DNA from: F23-B02 sp045642545
GTDB lineage: Bacteria > Bacillota > Clostridia > Oscillospirales > Oscillospiraceae
Assembly: GCA_045642545.1 (NCBI GenBank)
Contig: JAZUJB010000050.1
Coordinates: forward strand, 1-30,152
Direction: 5' to 3'
Length of the DNA stretch: 30,152 bases
The position numbers were made by a program, and so were the translations under genes. The notes below the pieces were generated by a model, which was not told the DNA's origin, ran no database searches, and saw only the letters and a program-made list of their open reading frames with translations. Positions 6,999 to 14,884 of this stretch are shown piece by piece (the stretch's first letter is position 1; every line of letters starts with the position of its first letter).

Positions 6999-9386
6999 AT
7001 GAAATACAAAGAGCTTATCGATAAAATGACCCTCGAGGAAAAGGCCTCGCTGACCTCGGGTATGGACTTCTGGCACACGAAGCCGATTGAACGCCTCGGC
7101 ATTCCGTCGATGGCGGTTTCCGACGGCCCTCACGGTCTGCGCAAGCAGGACACCGCCGCAGACCATCTCGGTCTCGGCGCATCGGTGCCCGCAACCTGCT
7201 TTCCGACGGCCTCGGGACTTGCAAACACCTGGAATGAGGCGCTCATTGAAAAGATGGGCGAGCGCCTCGGCCTTGAGGCCGCGGCAGAGGGCGTCAGCGT
7301 ACTGCTCGGCCCCGGCTGCAACATAAAGCGCAATCCGCTTTGCGGCAGAAACTTCGAATACTTCTCCGAGGACCCGTACCTTGCGGGAAAGTCCGCAGCG
7401 GCGCTCATTCGCGGCATTCAGTCAAACGGAATTTCCGCCTGCGTGAAGCATTTTGCCGCAAATTCGCAGGAGCTTCGCAGAATGTCAAACGACTCGGTGG
7501 TTGACGAGCGCACCCTGCGCGAGATTTATCTGCCCGCGTTTGAAATGGCGGTCAAGGAGGGCGGCGTGCGCTGCCTTATGACCTCGTACAACCGCTTGAA
7601 CGGCGAGTACACAAATGAGAATATGCACCTTCTGAACGATATACTCTACGGGCAATGGGGCTACAAGGGTATGGTCGTAACCGACTGGGGCGGCAACAAT
7701 GACCGCGTTGCAGGACTCATTGCAGGCGATAACCTCGAGATGCCGTACTCCCACGGAGATACCGACAGACAGGTGGTCGAGGCGGTGAAAAACGGCACGC
7801 TCTCCGAGACACTTTTAGACGAGCGCATTGATGCGATACTCGATATGGTGTTCTCAACGCAGGCGGCAACGCGCAACAGATACTGCAACAAGGACGAAAA
7901 CCACGCGCTTGCCGCCGAGATTGCGGCGCAGACCGCGGTGCTGCTTAAAAATGACGGAATCCTGCCGCTTGAAGGCAAGGGCGTTGCCGTCATCGGCGAT
8001 TTTGCGAAAACGCCGCGCTATCAGGGAGCGGGCAGCTCGCAGGTCAATTCAACAAAGGTGGAAAACGCGCTCGATGCGCTTAAAAATATCGGTGTAAATG
8101 TTGTCGGCTTTGAAAAGGGCTTCAAGCGCGGCGGCGGCAAAAGCACAAGGCTCATCGCACGCGCCTGCGAGCTTGCAATGCACGCGGAAACGGTGCTTCT
8201 GTTCCTCGGTCTTGACGAGGGCGGCGAGGCCGAGGGCATTGACCGCAGCGATATGCGCCTGCCCGAAAATCAGCTTGAGCTATTAAATGCGCTTTGTACC
8301 GTCAACCCGAATATCGTTGTCGTGCTCTCGTGCGGCTGCGCGGTTGAGATGCCGTGGGCGGACAAGACAAGGGCGCTTGTGCACGGCTTCCTCGGCGGTC
8401 AGGCGGGTGCGCTTGCAATGGCGCAGCTGCTCACGGGCAAAAAGAATTTCTGCGGCAAGCTCTCGGAAACAATCCCCCTGCGCTATGAGGATATCCCCTC
8501 GGCACCGTACTATCCGGGCAGAGAGGCAACGAGCGAATACCGCGAGGGACTGTATGTCGGCTACCGCTATTTCGATACGGCAAATGTGCCCGTAATGTAT
8601 CCCTTCGGCTACGGCTTAAGCTACACGAGCTTTGCCTACTCGCAGCTTTATATTGACGGCGACACGGTGTCGTTTGCCGTCGAGAATACGGGAAAAGTGT
8701 CGGGCGCGGAGGTCGCGCAGCTTTACATCGCACCGCGCACAAACGGCGCATTCCGACCTGCAAAGGAGCTCAAGGGCTTTGCGAGAATCGAGCTTGCCCC
8801 GGGTGAGAAAAAGCGCGCGGAAATTAAGCTTACTGACCGCAGCTTTGCAATATGGAGCGTAAAGGAAAACGACTGGGTAGTCGAGGGCGGCGAGTACGAT
8901 ATTCTGATTGGTGCCTCGAGCGAGGATATACGGCTGCAGGGCACTGTTACAAAGCAGGGTGCGTGCGAAAATCCGTACACCGACAAGGTTTTTGAGCCCT
9001 ACTATTCAGCCGATATAAAGTCCGTGCCCGACGAAAGCTTTGCCGCGCTTCTCGGCAGGGAAATTCCGCCGCACAACTGGGACAGAAGCGCGCCCTTCGG
9101 CTTTAACGATACCGTAAGTCAGGGCGAATATCTAAGCGGAGGTCTCGGCAGGACAATATACAAATCGGTGTATCTTGCAAGGCAGGCGCTGCTGCTTGCC
9201 GGCAAGAAGGAGGCTGCCAACAGCCTCATGTATGTCATGGATGTGCCCTACCGGAATGTGGCGCGAATGTCGAATGTATTCAACGATGAGCAGGTGTATG
9301 CGCTGCTCAAGGTCATAAACCGCGAAAAAGGCGGCTGGAAAGCCTTCCGAGAGGCTGGAAAATTAAGAAAATCAACGGGTAAGTGA
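6999..9386 (+). CDS. Family 3 beta-glucosidase, cytoplasmic
   Basis: A 795-residue GH3 enzyme that removes terminal beta-linked glucose (or a related sugar) from short oligosaccharides. The (beta/alpha)8 domain holds KHF at 150-152 and the nucleophile Asp229 in VVTDWGG. The second domain holds EGIDRSDMRLPENQ, with Glu412 the likely acid/base. A fibronectin-like domain follows at about 545-650. After it is a further stretch of about 130 residues (665-795) that is not part of the minimal GH3 layout. There is no signal peptide, so it should act on imported sugars. The gene is monocistronic by position: divergent promoter on the left, a new promoter right at its stop codon. No transporter lies beside it. 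Confidence 0.93.
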   Translation: MKYKELIDKMTLEEKASLTSGMDFWHTKPIERLGIPSMAVSDGPHGLRKQDTAADHLGLGASVPATCFPTASGLANTWNEALIEKMGERLGLEAAAEGVSVLLGPGCNIKRNPLCGRNFEYFSEDPYLAGKSAAALIRGIQSNGISACVKHFAANSQELRRMSNDSVVDERTLREIYLPAFEMAVKEGGVRCLMTSYNRLNGEYTNENMHLLNDILYGQWGYKGMVVTDWGGNNDRVAGLIAGDNLEMPYSHGDTDRQVVEAVKNGTLSETLLDERIDAILDMVFSTQAATRNRYCNKDENHALAAEIAAQTAVLLKNDGILPLEGKGVAVIGDFAKTPRYQGAGSSQVNSTKVENALDALKNIGVNVVGFEKGFKRGGGKSTRLIARACELAMHAETVLLFLGLDEGGEAEGIDRSDMRLPENQLELLNALCTVNPNIVVVLSCGCAVEMPWADKTRALVHGFLGGQAGALAMAQLLTGKKNFCGKLSETIPLRYEDIPSAPYYPGREATSEYREGLYVGYRYFDTANVPVMYPFGYGLSYTSFAYSQLYIDGDTVSFAVENTGKVSGAEVAQLYIAPRTNGAFRPAKELKGFARIELAPGEKKRAEIKLTDRSFAIWSVKENDWVVEGGEYDILIGASSEDIRLQGTVTKQGACENPYTDKVFEPYYSADIKSVPDESFAALLGREIPPHNWDRSAPFGFNDTVSQGEYLSGGLGRTIYKSVYLARQALLLAGKKEAANSLMYVMDVPYRNVARMSNVFNDEQVYALLKVINREKGGWKAFREAGKLRKSTGK

Positions 9387-9415
9387 TTGTTTTGTCAATC
9401 AAGCTGTGCTATTAT
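9387..9415 (+). promoter_or_regulatory. Promoter for the dehydratase operon
   Basis: TTGTTT, 17-base spacer, TATTAT with TGC directly before it (extended -10). It starts right after the beta-glucosidase stop codon and ends 44 bases before the dehydratase ATG. An alternative, TTGTCA-17-TATTGT, lies five bases further right. Confidence 0.5.
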
Positions 9416-9459
9416 ATTGTCAGCATATTAACGGAAAATACAACTGTCAGGGGGATAAA

Positions 9460-10659
9460 ATGAAAGACCTAAAACACATCAGATTTTTCGAAGAGATGCT
9501 TGAGCAGGCAAACAACAAGCTTGTTCAGCAGGCAAAGGCTGAGGGCAAGGTCGCAGTGGGCTACACCTGCTACTATGTTCCCGAGGTATTGCTCAACTGC
9601 GGCAACGCGTTCAGCGTCCGTCTGAGCGCACCCAACACAGGCTCGCTGGATATCAGCCAGTACTACATGACCAGCTTCATCTGCGGCTACTCCCGCGCGC
9701 TGTTCGAGAGAGCCTTTGAGGGCGGCTACAACTTCCTTGACTTCTATGCATCCTCCGATACCTGCCAGCAGATGGTGCGTGTTGTTGAGAACTTCCACGA
9801 GCTGAAGCTCATCGACAATCCCAGGTTCGGCTACGGCATCATCGATGCGCCGCTGAAGGTTTCGCCCCACGGTCTTAAGCTCTACACTCAGCAGATTAAT
9901 TCTCAGTTCCTCGAGCCGCTGAGCCGCGATTACGGCATCGATGTTTCCGATGCGGCAATTCGCAAGGCGGTTGAAGAGCACAACGATATGTGCGAAATCT
10001 TTGAGCAGATTTCCGAGCTGAGAAAGGCCGACAACCCCGTTATCACCCCGAGAGAGTTCCATATCATTTCCATCGCAAGCTACACCTGCCCGACCTACCT
10101 CATTCTCCCGTACCTGCGCGAGACTCTGGCTGAGCTTAAAAAGCGCAAGCCCGATGCGGATAACCGTTGGAGAGCAAGAGTTGTCGTCATCGGCAGCGAG
10201 CTTGACGACTACGCATTCTCCGAGATACTCGAAAACTGCCGCTGCTATGTTGCGGCTGACCGCTACTGCTTCGGCTCATATCCCGGCCGTCAGCGCATCG
10301 AGCTCAATGACGAGGAGGACGCGCTCACTCAGGTCTGCAGATACTATCTTGAGACCAACCAGTGCCCGCGCTTTATGTCGGGCGAGAAGATAGTTGAGCG
10401 CAGAGAGTATGTCAAAAAGCTCGTTGAGGAATACAAGGCCGACGGCATCATCTACGAGCAGGCCAAGTTCTGCGACTTCTGGGGCTACGAGCGTATGCTC
10501 AACACTCAGATTATGCGCGAGGAATACGGCATACCCACAATCGGCATCGACCGCGAGTATGTAGTCCGCGGCTCAGGTCAGCTTTCAACACGCGTTCAGG
10601 CGTTTGTTGAGAGTCTTGAAATCAAGAAAATTCAGACAGAGGGAGGAGAAGGCAAATGA
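9460..10659 (+). CDS. 2-hydroxyacyl-CoA dehydratase family subunit (HgdB/FldC-like)
   Basis: A 399-residue member of the 2-hydroxyacyl-CoA dehydratase D-component family, whose known members are oxygen-sensitive [4Fe-4S] enzymes that remove water from (R)-2-hydroxyacyl-CoA through a ketyl radical. The ATG at 9460 is chosen because CAGGGGG lies about 6 bases upstream; an upstream ATG at 9406 has no such site. Family landmarks are CYYVPEVLLNCG (37-48), SFICGYSRA with Cys75, SSDTCQQM with Cys102, and KFCDFWGYE with Cys338. The last three are the expected cluster ligands. It overlaps the next gene by ATGA. Codon use is rich in GAG/AAG/CTC, suggesting high expression. No activator ATPase is adjacent, so the substrate and even the reaction remain open. 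Confidence 0.85.
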   Translation: MKDLKHIRFFEEMLEQANNKLVQQAKAEGKVAVGYTCYYVPEVLLNCGNAFSVRLSAPNTGSLDISQYYMTSFICGYSRALFERAFEGGYNFLDFYASSDTCQQMVRVVENFHELKLIDNPRFGYGIIDAPLKVSPHGLKLYTQQINSQFLEPLSRDYGIDVSDAAIRKAVEEHNDMCEIFEQISELRKADNPVITPREFHIISIASYTCPTYLILPYLRETLAELKKRKPDADNRWRARVVVIGSELDDYAFSEILENCRCYVAADRYCFGSYPGRQRIELNDEEDALTQVCRYYLETNQCPRFMSGEKIVERREYVKKLVEEYKADGIIYEQAKFCDFWGYERMLNTQIMREEYGIPTIGIDREYVVRGSGQLSTRVQAFVESLEIKKIQTEGGEGK

Positions 10660-12197
10660 GAAAAAAGGGCGCAGCTGATAATTATCAGGAAAAAACCGCA
10701 ATTCTGAAGCACCGCGAGTGGCGCGGCTTCAAGGATACCGCCTATGACTACGGCCAGTGGTGCGTACTCTGGGGCAAGCTCATCAAATGGGCGGTAGGCC
10801 ACCCCGTTCAGAATGTCAAGGCCATTCTCAGATACCGCTGGATGTTCACCTACCTCACCGTTCCCTCGTTCTTTGACCGCATCTGCGCAGGTCAGAAGGG
10901 CGCAGGTCTGCGCGGTGCGAGAAACAACCTCAACTACCTCGCAGAGGTCGTAACAGGTCAGCTTGACACCATTCTCAGCGCCGACCTCAACATTCATCCC
11001 AATAGCAAGAAGGCAGAAGAGCTCAGCAAGAAGATTATCTGCATGGACGAGCTCGTTCCGCAGCTTATCTGCCGCGGTCTGCCCGATAACGATGTCATCC
11101 TCTATCAGATGGTACCCGTTTATCTGCCCTCACTTATCAATCAGCACAGCCCCGTGCATTACATAGGCGAGTCCGAGCTTTACGGACTTCCCGCCGATGT
11201 TTGCCCGCTGCCCTCCTTTGAGGCAGGCGTTGCAATTGAGGACGACTACCCCAAAATCGGCTGCTGCATGCTTTCCTGCAATATGCCCTGCGACGGCAGC
11301 ATTATGACCACCGCAGTTCAGTACCGCAGACACGGCCTGCCCGAGCAGCCTCTCAATGTTCCTCTCAGATGGCTGCGCGATGAGGTTCAGGATTACGCCG
11401 TTGAGGAATTCATGTCCGCAGTTGAGTTCCTTGAAAAGCACACCGGCAACAAGTATGACTGGGATAAGCTCAAGGAAGCCTGCGAGATATGGAACGCTCA
11501 GAACAGAGCAAAGTTTGAAAAGTGGGATTACAACCGCACGCAGTATCCTCCCCAGACAGGCTCTACCGCCTGGCTGTACCGCATCTTTGAGCATCAGGCG
11601 GTCTGCGGCGTGCAGGCGGCTCTTGATAACGACCTCAAGGTAAATAAAATTCTCGCAAAGCAGGTTGCCGAGAAGAAGTGCCCCAAGGAAATCCGCCACA
11701 GAGCGATTCTCTGGAACACTCCCTGCAACAACTATGCAAACTTCAACAACTGGATTCTGCAGTGCTGGGGCATCGACAGCGTGTGCGAGATGATTGATAT
11801 CCACGGCACCGAGCAGATTGACACCTCCTCACGCGAGAGCATGCTCTTCGGCATCGCAAAGATGTTCCAGACCGCAACAATGCGCGCTCACACCAAGGGC
11901 GGCTACGAGGTAATGGTTGATGACCTCTGGCGCAAGTACGAGGAGTACAACTGCGATATGATTATCATGTTCGACCAGATTTCCTGCAAGGGCGTCGGCG
12001 CAATTCAGGGTATCTTCGAGGAGGGCGCAAAGCAGCGCGGCTATCGTATGTGCACCGTCCGTCAGGACCTCATGGACCCGACCTCCATCACCCGCCGCGA
12101 TATGCGCGCAGATGTTAACACCTTCATGCAGACCGTTATGAACGAAGAGCCCGTTGACCCCACCCTCGTTGATTTTGACGACGACGAAAGCTGGTAA
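10656..12197 (+). CDS. 2-hydroxyacyl-CoA dehydratase family, second subunit
   Basis: A 513-residue protein related to the larger subunits of the same dehydratase family. It is translationally coupled to the first subunit by the 4-base ATGA overlap, with GGAGGAG upstream. Visible landmarks: a Cys-rich stretch CCMLSCNMPCDGS at about 203-215 after GLPADVCPLPSFEAG, and QISCKGVGAIQG near 441-452 matching the C-terminal cluster-binding region of the family. It is longer than the typical 380-480 residues, mainly because of about 80 extra N-terminal residues. The acidic tail DFDDDESW is unusual. It presumably forms a heterodimer with its partner. Family membership is fairly sure; which 2-hydroxy acid is used is unknown. 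Confidence 0.8.
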   Translation: MRKKGAADNYQEKTAILKHREWRGFKDTAYDYGQWCVLWGKLIKWAVGHPVQNVKAILRYRWMFTYLTVPSFFDRICAGQKGAGLRGARNNLNYLAEVVTGQLDTILSADLNIHPNSKKAEELSKKIICMDELVPQLICRGLPDNDVILYQMVPVYLPSLINQHSPVHYIGESELYGLPADVCPLPSFEAGVAIEDDYPKIGCCMLSCNMPCDGSIMTTAVQYRRHGLPEQPLNVPLRWLRDEVQDYAVEEFMSAVEFLEKHTGNKYDWDKLKEACEIWNAQNRAKFEKWDYNRTQYPPQTGSTAWLYRIFEHQAVCGVQAALDNDLKVNKILAKQVAEKKCPKEIRHRAILWNTPCNNYANFNNWILQCWGIDSVCEMIDIHGTEQIDTSSRESMLFGIAKMFQTATMRAHTKGGYEVMVDDLWRKYEEYNCDMIIMFDQISCKGVGAIQGIFEEGAKQRGYRMCTVRQDLMDPTSITRRDMRADVNTFMQTVMNEEPVDPTLVDFDDDESW

Positions 12198-12209
12198 AGG
12201 AGTTTGACA

Positions 12210-12365
12210 ATGAAGCTTATCAAGAACACAGCAATTGCTGCTTTTTCTCTGTTTCTCGCGACCGTTGCAATCTATTGGTTCAATCTCGACACCAAGGCCG
12301 TAAAGGCAATGGAAAAGCCGATGATGCAGCATTACGATAATCTCAAGCGCGACCACAGACTGTAA
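12210..12365 (+). CDS. Small single-span membrane protein, 51 residues, dehydratase operon
   Basis: A short gene directly after the second dehydratase subunit, with a good AGGAG seven bases before the ATG and a terminator right after its TAA. The product begins MKLIKNTAIAAFSLFLATVA, one hydrophobic span of about 18 residues after two lysines, then a hydrophilic tail of about 27 residues ending KRDHRL. The hydrophobic stretch lacks a lipobox and a clear cleavage site, so a membrane anchor with the tail outside, or an uncleaved signal, is likeliest. I do not recognise the family. The 12-base distance from the dehydratase stop suggests that it is made with the enzyme. Confidence 0.7.
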   Translation: MKLIKNTAIAAFSLFLATVAIYWFNLDTKAVKAMEKPMMQHYDNLKRDHRL

Positions 12366-12373
12366 GATGACAA

Positions 12374-12408
12374 AAACCACCTGCCCAATCTTCTCTGGCA
12401 GGTGGTTT
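12374..12408. terminator. Bidirectional terminator after the dehydratase operon
   Basis: Perfect 12-base arms AAACCACCTGCC and GGCAGGTGGTTT with an 11-base loop. T-rich flanks occur on both strands, so it also serves the converging membrane-protein gene. Confidence 0.9.
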
Positions 12409-12437
12409 CTTTACTTTAATGAACCGGGATTTGCAAA

Positions 12438-13316
12438 CTATTTTTCGTTTAGTTCATAGCTGAACAATTCAATATTCAGATCATACCTTTTTGTTGTTCC
12501 ATCGGGAGTATTGACAATCAATTCGGTGTGTCCCTTTTTCTTGAAATCGGCATGAACCATATAGTAGTCTGCCCCTTCAATATACTCGATGGATACATCA
12601 CCGTATTTATCATCCGCTAATGAAACCTGATACTCATTTGTGATATCTTTTCCGTCAACGGTGCTTAAGAACTCCGTAGAATATCTCAGCGGATTTATGA
12701 CAGTTATGACGGTTAACACGATAATCAGCAGGGCACTTATCACAGTACCTGCTGTTTTTATTTTTTTGTCACTGAACAGCACATTGGGGTAGATGAGCAT
12801 TGCCGCAGCGCAAAAAACGGATATCAGTATGTAGTACGGATAGCAGAAAGTGAAATCTGATAAATAATGCCGATAACTGCTTGCCGTAAGTAAGATCATG
12901 GGAAGCAGAATGATATAGCCCCACCATTTATCTTTTTTTATATAATATCCAATGTAGCCCATCGGCAGGCACAGTATGGTCCATACAAACCAGCGCTTAT
13001 AATATTGGAACAAACCCCAGCCCAGCGTGTTGAAGGGCACTTGCAGCAAATATACCAGAGGCTGGCTTATCAAAAAGAACACAAAACATTTTAGCGCCGA
13101 ATCCAAATTTGATTTTGAGTTCATGATGATAAAGATGCCAAATAGTATCCATACTTCAAATGACACAGCTATCGTATCCAGTGAAGTATCTTTCGCCTGC
13201 GGGATTATACATACCAATGCAGTATATATACCGGCCACTATTGCAAATATGATGACCTTCGGCCAGCTTAAATCTATACCGCCGAATAATTTTTTAAGTT
13301 TTTCCGTGTAAATCAC
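12438..13316 (-). CDS. Multi-pass membrane protein of unknown function
   Basis: A 292-residue protein I do not recognise. It shows about six hydrophobic segments (around residues 20-40, 53-65, 73-95, 108-125, 132-165 and 190-212), then a C-terminal hydrophilic domain of about 80 residues with a beta-rich look (alternating charged and hydrophobic residues, ending IELFSYELNEK), probably outside the cell. The start is a GTG at 13316; the frame is closed just upstream and no good ribosome binding site is seen. It follows the ATP-grasp gene by 15 bases and may be its operon partner. Its DNA is clearly richer in A and T than the genes on both sides, which hints at a separate origin. Confidence 0.7.
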   Translation of the reverse strand: MIYTEKLKKLFGGIDLSWPKVIIFAIVAGIYTALVCIIPQAKDTSLDTIAVSFEVWILFGIFIIMNSKSNLDSALKCFVFFLISQPLVYLLQVPFNTLGWGLFQYYKRWFVWTILCLPMGYIGYYIKKDKWWGYIILLPMILLTASSYRHYLSDFTFCYPYYILISVFCAAAMLIYPNVLFSDKKIKTAGTVISALLIIVLTVITVINPLRYSTEFLSTVDGKDITNEYQVSLADDKYGDVSIEYIEGADYYMVHADFKKKGHTELIVNTPDGTTKRYDLNIELFSYELNEK

Positions 13317-13331
13317 TTCTTTTACTAATTA

Positions 13332-14333
13332 TTACTTGATGTTCATTGCGCGCTGGAATTTGGGCAGCACGCCGATGCCGTTTGTGCGGTGCGGGGGAAG
13401 CTGATAGATATCGTGACCGGGGAAGTCATTGCCCTCGATGAGCAGAGGGCCGTTATCGGTCACACATACATCCCAGCCGACAATGCCGACCTGAGGCACA
13501 ACCTGACCTGCCTTCTTGACAATGTCAAGCACCTCGTCCCACAGAGGAACCTGGAAGCCCTTGATGGGGACATTTGTCATGGGGTGTACATCGTAAAGGT
13601 TGTTGTGCTTGTCGAGTGCGGGGTAGATGATTTCGCCGCGGTCCTCCTCGATGGGAACAACCATACCGCCGTTGTTGAAGTTATCAACATGCTTGCCGTT
13701 GCCGATGCGCAGATAAGCCGCCACAACATTGGTGGTGCTGCCCTGCGTAAAGGTGATAACGCGGCAGGTGTTGACAGAGCAGGGATGCAGTGCCATGAGG
13801 TCCTTGTGCTGGACAACGCACTCCTCAAGCACCATGGGATTATACTGCTTCAGATGCTCGAACAGATTGCCCTCGTAGGTTCTCGCATCAATCTTCTCGA
13901 TGCCCTTGCCGCACATACCGTCAACGGGCTTTGCCATAAATACGGGATACTTTTCGACAAACGCCGCAAACTCCTCTTCGCTTGCGGTGGTCATATCCAG
14001 CCAGCCGCGGTGCAGGAAGTCGGCAAAGTTGTGCGCAAACTTGAGCTTGTTCTCAATCTCGGGCATATACTTCGGGTCGTTGTAGCGCTTTATGAAGGCG
14101 TTGTTCATGCCGCGCGTGAGAATGGTCTTGCGCTGCGCGCGGTTGAGATTGTACATCTCAAACAGCCAGTAGTCCATGTAGCCTGCCTGATAGACAAGAC
14201 CGCAGTAGACCATATCGATAAGGATAAACAGCTTGCACTTGCCCGACTTCTCGTGAACCTCGTTGATTTTCTGAAACATCTGACGGTAGTTCATATCGGC
14301 AATGCGAGCGATAAGATATTTAAGCTTGCCCAT
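13332..14333 (-). CDS. Sugar-transfer-associated ATP-grasp protein
   Basis: A 333-residue protein matching the ATP-grasp family often found in cell-surface sugar or capsule gene sets. Visible ATP-grasp features are FMAKPVDGMCGKGI (about residues 132-145, lysine and glycine-rich loop), PMVLEECVVQH (about 171-181), and the metal-binding end GWDVCVTDNGPLLIEGNDFP (about 287-306). ATP-grasp enzymes join a carboxylate to an amine or thiol through an acyl-phosphate; the substrates of this subfamily are unknown. The ATG has GTGAGG upstream and a promoter at 14366-14393. The downstream partner is the unknown membrane protein. No glycosyltransferase lies nearby to suggest the polymer. Confidence 0.78.
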   Translation of the reverse strand: MGKLKYLIARIADMNYRQMFQKINEVHEKSGKCKLFILIDMVYCGLVYQAGYMDYWLFEMYNLNRAQRKTILTRGMNNAFIKRYNDPKYMPEIENKLKFAHNFADFLHRGWLDMTTASEEEFAAFVEKYPVFMAKPVDGMCGKGIEKIDARTYEGNLFEHLKQYNPMVLEECVVQHKDLMALHPCSVNTCRVITFTQGSTTNVVAAYLRIGNGKHVDNFNNGGMVVPIEEDRGEIIYPALDKHNNLYDVHPMTNVPIKGFQVPLWDEVLDIVKKAGQVVPQVGIVGWDVCVTDNGPLLIEGNDFPGHDIYQLPPHRTNGIGVLPKFQRAMNIK

Positions 14334-14365
14334 TTTTGAGCCTCACTCTCTTTTGTAGTGGGAAA

Positions 14366-14393
14366 ATTATATCATAGGGGCGGGAAAAATCAA
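14366..14393 (-). promoter_or_regulatory. Promoter for the ATP-grasp gene
   Basis: On the minus strand: TTGATT, 16-base spacer, perfect TATAAT, about 33 bases upstream of the start codon. Confidence 0.6.
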
Positions 14394-14614
14394 GTGCGCG
14401 ATGCAGCGGGGTATCATATCTATATATGCGCGCGAAAGCCGAAATATTACTGATTTTTCCGCTTTGTCGAACGATTCGTTAAAGTTAGGCAATTGATTAT
14501 TATACAGAACAAGCATCTTTGTCTATATTGGAATATTGAATGTGTATAAGAAATATAGTACCATAAACTCAGTCAGGACAACCTGAATTATATCTATTTT
14601 GAAGGAGATTTTCT
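14394..14614. other. AT-rich intergenic leader before the 65-residue peptide gene
   Basis: The gap between the ATP-grasp gene and the small peptide gene is 281 bases; its left part holds the promoter at 14366-14393. The rest is AT-rich, with several TATA-like runs but no convincing -35/-10 pair on the plus strand. A small hairpin TCAGG-ACAA-CCTGA lies about 30 bases before the ribosome binding site AAGGAG. I see no riboswitch, tRNA or other gene in it. Confidence 0.4.
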
Positions 14615-14812
14615 ATGGACAGCATTCTTGACCTCGTACAGAACATAAGCATCGGTGATGTCATCAACGGCATTGGCGGCTTGTTTGAGCAGCCCTCCTT
14701 CCTGGACAGTCTTACAGAGATAGTAAACAAAATCAGCTACGCATTCGATTCTCTCGGCAGCATCACCGACCTCAGCGGTCTGCTTGATGTAATCACCAAC
14801 ATCTTCGGCTGA
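14615..14812 (+). CDS. Small acidic amphipathic peptide, 65 residues, unknown function
   Basis: A free-standing short gene with a strong GAAGGAG site before the ATG and its own hairpin terminator 15 bases after the stop. The product starts MDSILDLVQNISIGDV and ends DVITNIFG. It has seven Asp, two Glu and only one Lys, no Cys, Arg, His or Trp, and a regular spacing of Ile, Leu, Val and Phe that would form amphipathic helices. There is no signal peptide or lipobox. The composition recalls acidic surface-active peptides such as staphylococcal beta-phenol-soluble modulins, but I see no sequence match and do not claim homology. The isolated layout, strong translation signals and terminator argue for a real, probably well-expressed gene. 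Confidence 0.7.
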   Translation: MDSILDLVQNISIGDVINGIGGLFEQPSFLDSLTEIVNKISYAFDSLGSITDLSGLLDVITNIFG

Positions 14813-14827
14813 TTAAAAATTCTGATA

Positions 14828-14855
14828 CAGGCAAGCTTCCGCTTGCCTGATTTTT
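14828..14855 (+). terminator. Terminator of the 65-residue peptide gene
   Basis: Perfect 9-base arms CAGGCAAGC and GCTTGCCTG with a TTCC loop, followed by ATTTTT. Confidence 0.88.
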
Positions 14856-14884
14856 ATATTCAGGCATTGTACGGCAGGTAAAGT

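Noticed and set aside
13389..14339. Long plus-strand frame of 316 codons opposite the ATP-grasp gene
   Set aside because: It is a mirror frame of a gene with clear ATP-grasp motifs, with no ribosome binding site or recognisable protein features.
14394..14614. Riboswitch or small RNA in the leader of the 65-residue peptide gene
   Set aside because: Only one weak 5-base hairpin and scattered TATA-like runs are seen; nothing matches a known riboswitch core.
14615..14812. Calling the 65-residue peptide a bacteriocin or a phenol-soluble modulin
   Set aside because: There is no leader, no modification or transport gene nearby, and no sequence match; only the general composition is similar.
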